Part shown: one piece after another, positions 34,463 to 46,403 of the stretch
Layout: each line of letters opens with the position of its first letter
How positions within the stretch are numbered: the first letter of the stretch is position 1
Source: Petrosia ficiformis
Lineage: Eukaryota > Porifera > Demospongiae > Haplosclerida > Petrosiidae
Length of the DNA stretch: 64,000 bases
NCBI GenBank assembly: GCA_947044365.1
Contig: OX345636.1
Coordinates: forward strand, 124,001-188,000
Direction of reading: 5' to 3'
Made by a program: the position numbers and the translations under genes
The notes under the pieces: model-generated
The model's database searches: none
The model's input: the letters and a program-made list of their open reading frames with translations, nothing else
Told to the model about the DNA's origin: nothing

Positions 34463-36589
34463 TTAAGATGATCTAGCTCCCATAATATACATAATAGAGG
34501 CTCTCAAGAGTGCAAAACTTAGTCGGCATCTTATCCAATTCAATGTCACTGCATAGGAGGCTTCTCTTTTTTCAGCTATAATTGATGCAAGTCTTTTGTA
34601 AAATGTTGTTGCAGCACGTCCCATTCCACCTGTTGTGGACAACACCAGTGGCATGAAAGTTGCAAGTTCAATCTCCCGCACTCGCTGATCGTATTGCCTT
34701 CTCTTTTCTTGCTCATGCTTGCGATATATGGACGAAAGGGAACCGTGACGATTTGATTGGGCGCTAGGGTTGAATACCCTTACATCGACAAATGCCTTTT
34801 CAAATCTGCCACCCCAGAATCCACACATTGCAACATCAAGTCATCTGAGTCTCTCTAGGCTCGATCCGGCAGCAGAATCATCTGCATACCATATTTGCTT
34901 GGCAATACCATCCAATCTGCGGATCAATGGCTGGGTCCCAATGGCGTACATAGCCATCGCTAACGGGTCCCCTTGTGTAGTCCCTTCTTTAGATAGTATG
35001 CAATGTCCGTCAACAAACAGCTGCGAGTTATTGCGATAAGTGTTAACAAGGATGTATGACAGAGCAGGACAGACTGTTCTACAATTAAGTAATGTCACCT
35101 GTCTGTTCAAACAGTTGAATGCATTTCATGCACCTACCAGTATCAACGCCTCAGTATCTTCATCTAACAAAATCAGTTCCACTGCATGGACGGCTGCCTC
35201 ACACCCAGCATCTTGACCAGCGCATAACTGGATTGCACCAACTGCATCCTGCAGATCAACTTTCACCACTTTCATGACTGCCTTTCCAACAATCCTTCGC
35301 ATTACTTCTCCTATCCCTATAGGGCGAACTCCAGGGCACTTATTAAGGGGAATCAGACGACACGAAGTGTAGGCCTGCAAAGTAGATGGATCAAGGAATG
35401 TAGTGCAAATACTTCGAGATACTGCAGCTATGGCCTCGCACAAGTCATTGGACTTTTGCCGGAAGGCAGTACATAATCGTCTCCAACTAAATGCATCAAG
35501 TCCAGAGGGTCAAGCTGCCCCTTGAGTGTGAAGAGCAGCAACCTGAATGGATTCACTGGTAATGTTGTCAAAAATAACAGGGTGGAAGCTGTCATTGTCT
35601 ATATCTCCTAGTAGAGCTTCCAAATGTGCTGGCCTTGGGTCCAGGTGTTTGTCATTCAAGATATCTCTGACAGTCTTTCCTGATGTTTCTTCAACTGTTT
35701 CGTGTAAGCTCAAAAGACCTATGTCAGAGTTAATGGACAAAAACTTCAGAGCAGCTCTTACACACCCCTCCAGCATCATTTTAGAAAATCTGCGAGCTGT
35801 TAAACCAACGTCTGCTGTATGTCTTCTAGATGATTGAGAGTTAACAAGTGACCTCTGCAGAACTCTTCCTTCTTTAAGAAGGTTTGTGATATCTCCTTTC
35901 TCCCAAAGGCTTAATCTGCGCCAAAGACAGGAGATGTGTTCATGTGTTTTAGATTTTTGGAGCATTAGAGAGGGTAGGGTCATGGCAGCTTTCAATGCAA
36001 TAGCATCCAGGTCAGATTCCTGGGCAAAGGCATCGAAGAGACGAGTAAGCTCAGCTACAAATTGCTTGCCACATGCCCCAGATGGAACTTTAAATAGGTT
36101 AGGTCTCCAGTGAACCACTTGAGCATAGGCACTGTCAATCGCTTTTGTAAATTCATTTTCTGATACATCTCCCCATGATGAAGACATTCTTGATACTGAT
36201 TTAAACGACGGAAGAGTTTGTGTCACATCCATACTTGTAATAGCTGTGTCGATCTCGTTAACACCGCCATCCATTATGGCGCTAGCGTTTGCACCTCCTG
36301 ACTCAGCAGTGAAGATATTCAGAGCATCTTGAGAGTCAACAACATTATCTCTGTTAGTTATAACCAGTGAATCAATACTTGGGTGAGATGATGGACAAGG
36401 TTCATCATCAACTACGGAAATAGAAACAGGAGCGAGGGCGATGTTACAGCAGTAGCCCTTACGGGATGGTAGACAGTCAACACAGCGTCTATCCGACTTG
36501 ACACAAAAGCAGGACATACAGCGCCCACTACCATTACACCGGCAGCACACAGGCATATCTATAGCCTCAAATAACTGTGTAGTTGTCAC
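34463..36589 (-). pseudogene. Retroelement reverse transcriptase with Cys-rich N-terminus, internally deleted
   Basis: The N-terminal frame (36589-35510) has a cysteine cluster, CCRCNGSGRCMSCFCVKSD then CVDCLPSRKGYCC. After a frame change near 35505, RT text follows: SCRLIPLNKCPGVRPIGIGE, VDLQDAVGAIQLCAGQDAG, ALILVGA, stop, NAFN, then EGTTQGDPLAMAMYA and WYADDSAAG. The last frame (34828-34463) has FWGGRFEKAFVDVRVFNP and STTGGMGRAATTFYKRLA. The family is a LINE-like RT that I recall from sponges and cnidarians without a firm clade name. It is dead: motif A should carry Asp but reads VGA, followed by TGA; and the region between YADD and FWGGRF is deleted. It sits between minisatellite blocks 1 and 2. 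Confidence 0.75.
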
Positions 36590-36639
36590 CTTATATTCTT
36601 AACTTTCTTTCTTCTTCCTGGCTGGTCTGTCATCTACAG

Positions 36640-37690
36640 TACTCAGCACTACTGATAGTACTATTAGTAATACTGAATACAGCACAACCGATAGTACTAA
36701 TAGCAATATTGAATACAACACTACTGATAGCATTAATAGTAATACTGAATACAGAACTACTTATAGTACTACTATTAATAATGAATACAGCACTACTGAT
36801 AGTACTACTAGTAATACTGAATACAGCCCTACTGATAGTACTACTAGTAATACTGAATACAGCCCTACTCATAGTACTACTAGTAATACTGAATACAACA
36901 CTACTGATAGTACTACTAGTAATACTGAATACGGCCCTACAGATAGTAATACTAGTAATACTGAATATAGCACAACTGATAGTACTACTAGTAACAATGA
37001 ATACAGCACTACTGATAGCCCTAATGAATACAGCACTACTGATTTTACTACTAGTAATACTGAATACGACACTACTGATAGTGCTATTAGTAATACTGAA
37101 TATGATAGTGCTACTAGTAATACTGAATACAGCACTACTGATAGGACTACTGAATATAGACCTACCGATAGTACTGCTAGTAATACTGAATACAGCAGTA
37201 CTGATAGTACAGCTAGTAATACTGAATACAGCACTACTGATAGTACTACTTGTAATACTGAATATGATAGTACTACTAGTAATACTGAATATAACACTAC
37301 TGATAGTACTAGTAGTAATACTGAATACAGCACTACTGATAGTACTAATAGTAATAATGAATACAGCACTAATAATAGTACTACTAGTAATACTGAAAAA
37401 AGTACTACTGATAGTACTACTTGTAATACTGAATATGATAGTACTACTAGTAATACTGAATATAATACTACTGATAGTACTAGTAGTAATACTGAATACA
37501 TCACTACTTATATTACTACTAGTAATACTGAATACAGCACTACTGATAGTACTAATGAATACAGCCCTATTGATAGTACTACTAGTAATACTGAATACAG
37601 CACTACTGATAGTACTAATGAATACAGCCCTACTGATAGTACTACTAGTATTACTCAATGCAACTCTACTGACAGTACTGCTAGTAATGT
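36640..37690 (+). repeat. 36-bp minisatellite, block 2
   Basis: Same unit and strand as block 1, about 29 more diverged copies. It is bounded on the left by the RT element and on the right by the inverted repeat of the pogo/Ulp1 element. Confidence 0.95.
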
Positions 37691-37696
37691 CCACTT

Positions 37697-37866
37697 ATTA
37701 AAAAGTTATGTGATGCTAAACGAGCTGTCCGAAAACCGCATATTTCAGACAAATTTCTCAATCTCCGAACGATGCTTAAACAACAAAGAATGAAAAGAGG
37801 AATCTCGAAATTACTTGTCTATGATTGTACCTCCATTGTTTATTCAAGGAATCTTTAGGTCTTTGT
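37697..37866 (+). pseudogene. Unrecognised frame in the left inverted repeat
   Basis: The frame reads IKKLCDAKRAVRKPHISDKF, then LNLRTMLKQQRMKRGISKLL and on to TAG near 37857. The right arm (44440-44560, minus) encodes a diverged copy, KKLCDPKQVVRKPHISDKF. Protein-like composition in both copies suggests an exon. No family was recognised. Confidence 0.3.
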
Positions 37867-38055
37867 TTATGAAAGTCAGCATGACTTCACAGAAAAAAAA
37901 AAAACTCGAGAGTTGACAATGTAATTAAAATCCGGACATATCCGGATACTTCCGTTTATTGGAAGAAATAACACCCACTCCCTTAATTAAAACAAACAAA
38001 AAAAAAGACATTCAACATTGTTTCATTACATCAACAAAAAACTGTAACAGTGGAT

Positions 38056-39511
38056 TCATACTGTTTTGCTTCCACGGGCTGGTGGAGTAAACTCCAGTGG
38101 TTTACTCACTATTTCAAGTCCTCTACCTTGAGAAATGGAACAGGTCCAACTTTCAGGAATAACTCTATTGATGCCAGCACAAGAAAAATGGAACCATTTC
38201 TTACAGTGGTCACAAGATATCATGTTTAAATCATACATTTCTGGCATGTTGCAGAAACAGTATCTTTTAATTTCAATAACTTTAGATTTGGACAGAGGAA
38301 CTTGTTTATGAGTTGAAGGAAATCTTTTTAGGACACCATAGGTTAGACACTTGTGTATGGGTTTACGCATTTTACCCTGATCAAATTGTATTGGCATTCG
38401 ACCTTCACATATTTCAAATGCAAAGGCAATTGACAGTCTAACATGCCACTTTGTTGTTGCACACCCATTTTGTGAATTTTCAATATGGCAGAATCATCTC
38501 GAAATATTGCAGCAATCTGTAAAATCAGGTCACGTCCTAGTGTCATTGAACTGGCAAGACTGTCTAGAATCCTGCCAGCTTCTTCAGTAGAAGACACACA
38601 CACCCAATGATGAGATGAACCTGAGAATGAGTTTGATAACTAAAATTAACGGAAATGAATATTCAGTTACAATACACACTCATAATTAAGGTGTGGTTAG
38701 TGGTAAGCAAGTATAACTTTTGAATGCTAATGAAAATCTCCGTATTTACAAGTACATGTACACATGACTACATGTACTCCATGTCATCTCAGTATCAAAA
38801 GCAACCTGCTTCTAATAATGGCAGGTAACACTCACAATGTCTCACATACAAAAATTAAAGTAATCCTCTGCCTAAATGAATTAATCATCTGTTATTCAGT
38901 CATTTATATGTATATACATGCTAACTAAATGTACATGGTTAGTAGAAATTAATTGCTGGTTGTAAGGATGCATTAACAGATAAAATTATAATTATCATTT
39001 GTATGTTCAGTTTACAGTCCAATACTCAAAACATCATGTTGAGCATACACATGTATTCTGTACTGAGTGTACTATTTCGATTATAATTGGCTGCAAAACA
39101 AGAGGATTTCAATAAATCTGAGCAGAGTGCCCCACCCTGATGCAGCATAAATATAACTATTATGTCAATCAAAAAAAAAACATTTCCTTTTTTCGGACAT
39201 ACATGTCATTGCTAGTCATTATTATAACATCAATTAGCTTTACCTGTGTGTAAAATCTGAACAGCTTTATTAATAGGTGAGAACTTGAGATAAGTACTTA
39301 GAGTAGTGTCTTGAAAACCTTTAAGATGTTGAAATTGTTTAGCCAAAAGTAGTTGAGTTGCATTGATTATTGAGGAATTCAATTCTCTTCCTGAGAGCAA
39401 TATATCACTATCAGCTGTAGTCAGCTTAAGCTTCTCATTCCACCACTTTGAAACAACCACTTCACAGTCATCTATTAAAACAAATACTGCAATAATGCAC
39501 CCTTGCCACAT
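38056..39511 (-). pseudogene. Ulp1-like (C48) cysteine protease and PHD finger, decayed
   Basis: Exon 39511-39245 reads SDILLSGRELNSSIINATQL then AVQILHTG with donor CAG|GTAAAG. The next exon, from about 38640, continues SGSSHHWVCVSSTEEAGRIL, DS, and QQQSGMLDC. These are the His, Asp and Gln..Cys elements of Ulp1/SENP proteases. Directly after the catalytic Cys a deletion shifts the frame, and the text resumes SIAFAFEICEGRMPIQFDQ. It ends with a PHD-type finger, YCFCNMPEMYDLNMISC, DHCKKWFHFSC and ESWTC; the final Cys is missing (WTCSIS). Stop at 38056-38058. Ulp1-like proteases occur in several large DNA transposons. Here the gene lies in a pogo-bearing element. Confidence 0.7.
38640..39230. 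other. Intron of the Ulp1-like gene, no other feature
   Basis: AT-rich sequence between the two protease exons. No repeat or gene recognised. Confidence 0.4.
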
Positions 39512-40040
39512 TTACACATTTTTCTCAATTTACAAACATGCACACAATTAAAATTATATAAAAATTTGCAGACAAAATGTAATAATTAATATGGCATATA
39601 TTTCACTCTGTATTGTTCCTGAGGCCTCCTGGGATAATAAGACATCAGAGAAGCAAGTAGTACATAATTAATTAAGCTTGAAAATAACATGACATCCAAT
39701 AAGTGACTGATGATATAGAAAATCTTAGATCCAGTTGATTTTCCAGCAAAAGTACATACTAGGTTTAAACAAGTTAAATGTAAGTTTCCATGATTTACAT
39801 GTGTAATTGTTACCACGTCTTCTCAAGGTCAGGAAAATATTACTGTGCATGAGTTGTAAAAATTCCCATATCCTTATGACCAAAATGTTTTTAGCAACAG
39901 CCAATTTTTATTTTTCGTCCTTGCACTTGTATGATTTGAGTATGAATACATGTAGCTCTTAAAAAGTATTATTGCTGATCATGTGACCTGTGGCCAATCA
40001 GAGTGCAGATATTGCGTCACGTGATTGACCATTAAATCAC

Positions 40041-40066
40041 TTATTGCACACTTTTGCGTGCAATAA
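40041..40066. repeat. Short hairpin
   Basis: TTATTGCACAC pairs with GCGTGCAATAA across a TTTT loop. A second TTATTGCACACTTTG follows, so the motif is duplicated next to the large palindrome. Confidence 0.7.
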
Positions 40067-40146
40067 ATAGTTATTGCACACTTTGCTCACCTCTACTAAC
40101 GAAGCTGCTTCAACAACAGTGGTAGTTCACCAGATCGTCAATAAAT

Positions 40147-40330
40147 CACTTAGAACACACTTGACAGTGCATCGTGTGTTTCAATGTAGCACTTGGGCGG
40201 TCAATAAAGGTCTCGTTTACATAACGCACTCGCCTTCGGTTCGTGCATTATGTAAACTCGACCTTTATTGACCCGCCCTCGTGCTACATTAAAACACGTA
40301 ATCACGGTAAAGTGTGTTCTAACTATTACT
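40147..40330. repeat. Palindrome of about 184 bp
   Basis: Arms TTAGAACACACTT, GTGTTTCAATGTAGCAC, GGGCGGTCAATAAAGGTC and CGTTTACATAA are matched in inverse order by the right half through GTGTGTTCTAA. The loop is GCACTCGCCTTCGGTTCGTGC. A snapback repeat inside an intron of the pogo/Ulp1 locus. Confidence 0.85.
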
Positions 40331-40439
40331 TAATGCTCATAGTATACAGAGACAATTAAACAGTGGTAATGTATACTTCTTACAGTATACAATTTACTGA
40401 CACAAACAATGACAATTTCAAACAGTGACTACTAACTAG

Positions 40440-41470
40440 CAATTGTAGACAACTTTACAATCTTTTCTTTAACCTGAGGTTGTTTGTCACACACTAATAA
40501 TAATAACAGTTATTAATAATTCAATCACAATCATATCACTTACCAGGTTCTTTTAATTCTTTTCTTCCACGAGTGACTATAGACGACTTTACTATGATCC
40601 CTTTAACTTGAGGTTCTTTGTCACAACCTAATAATAATAACACACATTAATACTTCAAATGTGAGTACTTTCACTTACCAGGTTCTTTTAATTCTTTTCT
40701 TCCACTAGTAACTACAGATGATTTTAATATGTTCCCTTTGACTCGAGGTTCTTTGTCAAACAAAAACAGGTATTAATAATTCAAATCATATCACTTACCA
40801 GGTTCTTTTAAATCTTTTCTTCCACGAGTGACTATAGACGACTTTACTATGCTCCCTCTAACTTGAGGTTCTTTGTCACACCCTAATAATAATAACAAAA
40901 ATTAATACTTTCAATTTCAAAACTGTCACTTACCAGTTTCTTTTAAATCTTGTCTTCCACAAGTAATTATAGACGACTTTACTATGATCCCTTTAACTTG
41001 AGGTTCTTTGTCACAACCTAATAATAATAACAGATATTAATACTTCAAATTTGAGTACTTTCACTTACCAGGTTCTTTTAATTCTTTTCTTCCACGAGTA
41101 ATTATGGACGACTTTACTATGTTCCCTTTACCTTGAAGTTCTTTGTCATACCCTAATTAAGTTATTAGAATTTGAAGTACATGTATTAATATATCATTAT
41201 TAATAACACATAATAATACTTCAAATTCCAATACTGTCACTTAGCAGGTTCTTTTAAATCTTTTCTTCCATCATTAACCATAGGCAACTTTACAGTGTTC
41301 CCTTTCTCTTCAACAAATGGTTCTTTGTCATATTAATAATAACCTTATATAATTCAAATTCCAATTATCTCACTTACTAGGCTCTTTTAAATCTTTTCTT
41401 CCACGTAATTATAGACGACTTTACTATGTTCCCATTAACCTGAGGTTCTTTATTACACACTAATAATAAT
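40440..41470 (-). repeat. Tandemly duplicated exons, about 130-bp period, seven to eight copies
   Basis: Each unit holds an acceptor (ATTATTAG), an exon of about 85-90 nt and a donor (GTAAGTGA). The exon encodes text like DKEPQVKGIIVKSSIVTRGR and KELKEP. Exons lie at about 41511-41380 (two units), 41335-41240, 41160-41067, 41020-40930, 40884-40794, 40760-40675 and 40629-40543, with a partial copy near 40500-40440. They link the coiled-coil tail of the pogo protein to the Ulp1 part. The copy near 41400 lacks 2 nt and the copy at 41240 has a GC-type donor, so not all can be used. Confidence 0.75.
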
Positions 41471-41502
41471 AACTCATATTAATACTTAAAATTCCAACAG
41501 TC

Positions 41503-43104
41503 TCACTTACCAGGTTCTTTACACAATTTATCCTTCATTCTTTGTTTTTCTTTCTCAAATTCCCTTTTTTGGGCATTTTCTTCTCTTAATCTTTTCCGCT
41601 CTTCCTTCTTCATTGCTTCTTCTTCCTTCTTTTCTTCCCTCATTCTTCTCCTTTCTTCTTTCTGAAATGTTTCTTCCTGCTTTTTCTTAGCATTTTCTTC
41701 CTTCATTGTTTTTCGCTCCTCTTTTTTCCATGCTTCTTCTTCCTTTTTCTTTTCATGCTCTTCAAGTATTTGTAAACTTTCTATACTAGTTAAGACCTTA
41801 CCTGGGCATTTAGTATGCTTGGTAGGCAGTTGACTTGGAGGTGTAGGAATAACAAAAAACTTGCTTATGCTAGTACAGTTACGAAATGGCATAATAAACT
41901 GATCTTCGCTACGACTATCATCCGAAGTTTCAAGAAAAGTTTCTTCTAAAACAGATGAGCTTGATGTGATAAAGGACTGTCAGGAACTGGATAATGCTTT
42001 GTGGGTTTTGGACTATACAGTGGAATGTAGGCTAGTCCAGATTTTTTAACTACATTCTCTGGCTGAAAATGCATGTATGTAGTGTCTTCTAGTATTGGAA
42101 TTTGAACTATTGTTCTGTCAAAAGGACAGACACCAGTAGTTTTAAAACCAAATGCTATGTTCTTCATTGTCATTGATTTAGACCAGGCCTCAGAAAAGAG
42201 GTGACAAAAATCGTAACGTGTAAGGAGCATAGGGTAAGAAGTGATTAAAAAACCAGTCAGAAAAGAGAGACCTGTCAATCCACCCCTTCCTGGATAAACC
42301 ATAAAGGGTTCCTGGTACTTCCCCAATGGTCAATTGAGGGTTAAGAGTCTTTCTGTCAAAGATAACAAAAGGTGGAATTATTTATCCAGCTGCATTAGCA
42401 CAAACTAATACCGTAATTTGTGATTTAGTATCACTTGTCAAATGAGAAGGTTGTTTCAATCCTTTTTTAGAAATAACTTTAGGTGCTTTTGGACTAAGTG
42501 GAAAGCCTGTTTCATCACAATTAAAGATGTTACTAGGTTGGTTAAAAATACCATTGGCTTCAAGTGTCTCCTGTAGCATATCAAAGTAGTTTTCTAACAT
42601 GGTATAGTCTGTTGCCATTGCTCTTGCCAATGATAATGGTACTGCTGTTCGTAAAGTTAAAGATGGATGCCTTATACAGAATCTTTCCCACCAACCATTT
42701 GAGACAATAGTATCAATACCTTTGGAATTTAAAATTTGCTGCACAAGGCTTAGTACATGCTTACGAGTAGATGGATATCCTATTGTAGCACTCTTGTCTA
42801 GAAAACTGACCAATTCTTCCTCTTCTTCAATAGTAAGGTAAGGTTTGGGACCAGACTTTGATCCCATTTGATGCTTTCCCACATAATGATTATGTAGAGT
42901 TGAACATGGGACACCATACATCTCAGATACCTGCCTTAGTGATTTCCCTTGTTCAACAGCAATAACTGCCTTCTCCAAACATATCTGCTCATACTTTCTA
43001 TAGTTTCCACGGCTGTTTGGTGTAGGGCTAAGGGTGGGAGTAGGAGTGGTAGATCGAGAATGAATGATCTGTTGATCCAGTGAAGGATAGCCATATGCAT
43101 ACAT
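41503..43104 (-). pseudogene. pogo/Tigger-type transposase, internally deleted, with coiled-coil tail
   Basis: The first exon (acceptor CACAG, 43104) encodes a Thr/Pro-rich start, then a psq-type HTH, YEQICLEKAVIAVEQGKSLR and QVSEMYGVPCSTLHNH. A CENP-B/Tc5-like HTH follows (NGWWERFCIRHPSLTLR), then the first catalytic Asp in NCDETGFPLSPK. After NAAG there is a TAA; the frame continues PPFVIFDRKTLNP and GWIDRSLFSDWFFNHFLPYAP. Text then jumps to YDFCHLFSEAW, so the segment with the second and third acidic residues is deleted. A further shift leads to TKHTKCPGKVLTSIESLQIL and a Lys/Glu-rich coiled coil ending KLCKEP at a donor (41511). Inactive as a transposase. The DNA-binding half and tail remain readable. 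Confidence 0.85.
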
Positions 43105-44284
43105 CTGTGAACAATTATTTAAAAGATGTTATTAAAAATGATTATATATCAGTCAATCAAACATACATGTATATACATTTCATAGAGGGGGGTGGGTAGG
43201 GTGTGGTTGGGATTCTCCACAAAGTTTAATATTATAAAGCGCTGTTAAACAATCATGTTTTTGAATATTTACACATCAGCTATAGGCTCCAGAAGCCACC
43301 ACAAGAAACCCTTGACTTAAAACTTTTCATGGTGGGGCATAGCCCCTATGATAATTCACCTATGCAAATCTTCTGTTACATAATTTAATTTCACTTATTT
43401 CCCTCAAATATACATGAATATACATGTGTGTGTGTGTGTGTGTGTGTGTGCATAATTATATAATTATATATACCATGATTGCTGAAGTCAACTATTGAAA
43501 ACTCAAGTGGTATATTCAGCATATACCACCTGTGAAACCACAAGAGGTGTATTTGAGACTGCAACAAGGTGTAAATGAGACCACAGGTGTATATCAGACT
43601 GCAAGGAGTTGTATTTATGCAGAATTTAATCATATTATTATGTGATATGTGATTTATAGCCTGTGGATGTATATATTTAACACCATCATTATAAACCTCG
43701 AATCAAAGCAAGTTGATATACAAAATATAAACCTGGTAAAAATAATAATCATGTTTGCAACAATTAAATACCCATCTGTAGTTAATTAGAAGACTACATG
43801 GGTATAAGCACATGGTAGGTGAAATAGCATAAAAGATGCAATAATAGTGAGTGTTTTTCTAACTTTGCACAAGTAATTATTACATGTATTAACTGATACA
43901 TTGGTGAACATGAATTTGTAAGCATTTGCATATCTGAATAAAGAAGGGAGGGAGGGTTGAGATCCCACCAAAATATAATTAAACCACATTTCCAGTTCCC
44001 AAGACCAAATGGTCGTGACATCAGAGCAAATGTTGGTAGTTAAGACTGTTAAATAATTTTCATAACACTAGTCAACTCAAAAAAAGAGACACTGAGAAGC
44101 ATACATGCCCGGATTTAAATAGTAGGAAGGTAAAATCAATACATGGTTAGAGAATGCAGAGACCCATCGGTTGACTATAAATACTCCCAAACATAATACA
44201 ATGTACAAAATAAATTATTATAATTATTTATATATCATACCTTATCAAAAAAAACAAACAATTACCACGAGATCACAAATAAAC
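43105..44284. other. Region upstream of the pogo frame; (TG)n at 43422-43451
   Basis: No gene recognised. It contains a TG microsatellite and a G-rich patch near 43186-43208. This would be the 5' intron or UTR of the pogo locus. Confidence 0.5.
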
Positions 44285-44545
44285 GGAAGTATACAATATG
44301 TGTCCGGAATTCACTTGTATTAAAGCAACTGACATAGCCTTTGGCTTCGAAGTGATACCGAACGTTCATAACTTTAAGACCTGAATATTAGTTGAATTAT
44401 CAATACAGGTACAACAATAATAAAGTTGTTTCAAGATTCCTCTTTTCATTCTTTGTTGTTAAGTAGAGTCCGAATGTTGAGAAATTTGTCTGAAATATGC
44501 GGTTTTCGGACAACTTGTTTAGGATCACATAACTTTTTAATGCTT
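44285..44545. repeat. Right inverted repeat of the pogo/Ulp1 element
   Basis: Reverse complement of about 37700-38000, with blocks TCTTTTCATTCTTTGTTGTT, TGAAATATGCGGTTTTCGGA and ATCACATAACTTTTTAAT. Divergence is roughly a quarter in the inner part and lower in the outer part. Confidence 0.75.
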
Positions 44546-44649
44546 CGACATTGGAGACTATCTTTAGGTAAGCAAATAGGAGACAGAAGATACCACTATC
44601 CAGTAAAGTTTCAGAAATACAAGTGTCCGAAAATTGGTTCGTTCAATAA

Positions 44650-45610
44650 TTGGTCGCTTACTCTAGTAATACAGAATACTGCACTACTGATAGTACTACT
44701 AGTAATACTGAATACAGACGTACTGATAGTACTATTTGTAATACTGAATACAGCACTACTGATAGTACTACTAGTAATACTGAATACAGCACTACTGATA
44801 GTACTACTAGAAAGACTGAAGAAAGTACTACTGATAGTACTACTAAGAATACTGAATACAGCACTACTGATAGTACTACTAGTAATACTGAATACAGCAC
44901 TACTGATAGTACTACTAGTAATACTGAATATAGCACTACTGATAGTACTACTAGTAATACTGAATACAGCACTACTGATAGTACTACTAGTAATACTGAA
45001 CATAGCACTACTGATAGTACTACTAGTAATACTGAATACAGCAGTACTGATAGTACTACTTCTAATACTGAATACATCACTACTCGTAGTACTACTAGTA
45101 ATACTGAATACAGCACTACTGATAGTACTACCAGTAATACTGAATACAGCACTACTGATAGGACTACTAGTAATACTGAATACATCACTACTCGTAGTAC
45201 TACTAGTAATACTGAATACAGCACTACTGATAGTACTACTTGTAATACTGTATACATCACTACTCATAGTACTACTAGTAATACTGAATACAGCACTACT
45301 GATAGTACAACTTGTAATACTGAATACAGCACTAGTACTACTGAGAGTACTACTAGAAACACTGAAGAAAGCCCTGCTGATAGTACTACTAGTAATACTG
45401 AATTCTGCACTACTGATAGTACAACTTGTAATACTGAATACAGCACTACTGAGAGTACTACTAGAAACACTGAAGAAAGCCCTGCTGATAGTACTACTAG
45501 TAATACTGAATACAGACCTACTTCTAGTACTACTAGAAACCATGAAGTAAGCCCTGCTGATAGTACTACTAATAATACTGAATACAGACCTACTGATATT
45601 ACTACTATAC
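44650..45610 (+). repeat. 36-bp minisatellite, block 3
   Basis: Same unit and strand as blocks 1 and 2, about 27 copies. Here the TTDSTTSNTEYS frame is open for 330 codons and begins at an ATG (44650), but units are degenerate and no signal peptide or splice context was seen. Confidence 0.93.
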
Positions 45611-45659
45611 ACGTATATATATATGACATAATAATACCATAATGAATATAATACACTAT

Positions 45660-46044
45660 AGCAAAGCTCTTCACCACTACCCTACATATTATATAGATTC
45701 ATAGAAATCATACTCATTAGTCCGATTTCTCATCTTCCAAACTCTTGTTTACCATAAATTATTTTCATCTTCTAGTACATCTTGTGATGTCATTATATTA
45801 ATATTTGTACAATAGTGTGATTCTTTTATATTTGTTTAGTATAATTATACAAGCATGTAAATATTAATTTCGCTTTGAATAATAATTATGGTATATAAAA
45901 CAATTGTCAATGCAGTGTAGCACAACGATGGGTTTACTGTAATAACCACAAGAATTTAATCAACACCAGAGTTTGTTTGTTTGGGGTGTGCATCATGTAA
46001 TACTGTGTTGAAACAAGATATATAGAGAAAAAAAAAGGTATCCC
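45660..46044. other. No gene recognised
   Basis: AT-rich sequence between minisatellite block 3 and a dispersed repeat. Confidence 0.4.
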
Positions 46045-46265
46045 TATGATTGATTAGTGTCCAACATTCAGTAATCATGGCTGACTTTATTGAAACACAA
46101 CAGCCTATTATAGTTATTATTTTGATTACCTATTCTCCTTACCTTTTATTAAAGAATCTTGTAAAAATATACTTCTGGTAGTATAGATTGCTATTAGTTC
46201 TACGTAGCAGCTTGCTTTCTTTCTTCCTGCTTCGGCAGCAGAGCTCGAGCGCACGTTTTATTACT
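46045..46265. repeat. Dispersed repeat family R1, copy 2
   Basis: Same block order as 23045-23275, including AACAGCCTATTATAGTTATT. Copy 2 ends in GCTCGAGCGCACGTTTTATT. Confidence 0.7.
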
Positions 46266-46403
46266 AATTAAATTATTTTTTTCTTTTTTAATGTTAACTA
46301 AAAAAATTAGTCATAGGTGATAAAAAAAGAAAAAAAGTATGAACCAGTTTAGAGTTGTAAGCCCATAGTTTCACTGAAAGTTGTCGTACGAAATTTCTAA
46401 AGG

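Larger units (their letters stand above)
37694..44645 (-). mobile_element. Candidate composite DNA element (pogo transposase, Ulp1-like protease, PHD finger)
   Basis: About 37700-38000 recurs in reverse complement at about 44285-44545. Shared blocks include ATTAAAAAGTTATGTGAT, TCCGAAAACCGCATATTTCA, AACAACAAAGAATGAAAAGA and ATACTTCCGTTTATT. The outer side on the left touches minisatellite block 2. The right carries about 100 bp more before block 3, so the left end may be truncated. All coding remnants lie on the minus strand within these arms. Flanking blocks 2 and 3 keep the same unit orientation, as expected for one insertion into an array. Exact ends and target duplication are not resolved. 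Confidence 0.5.
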
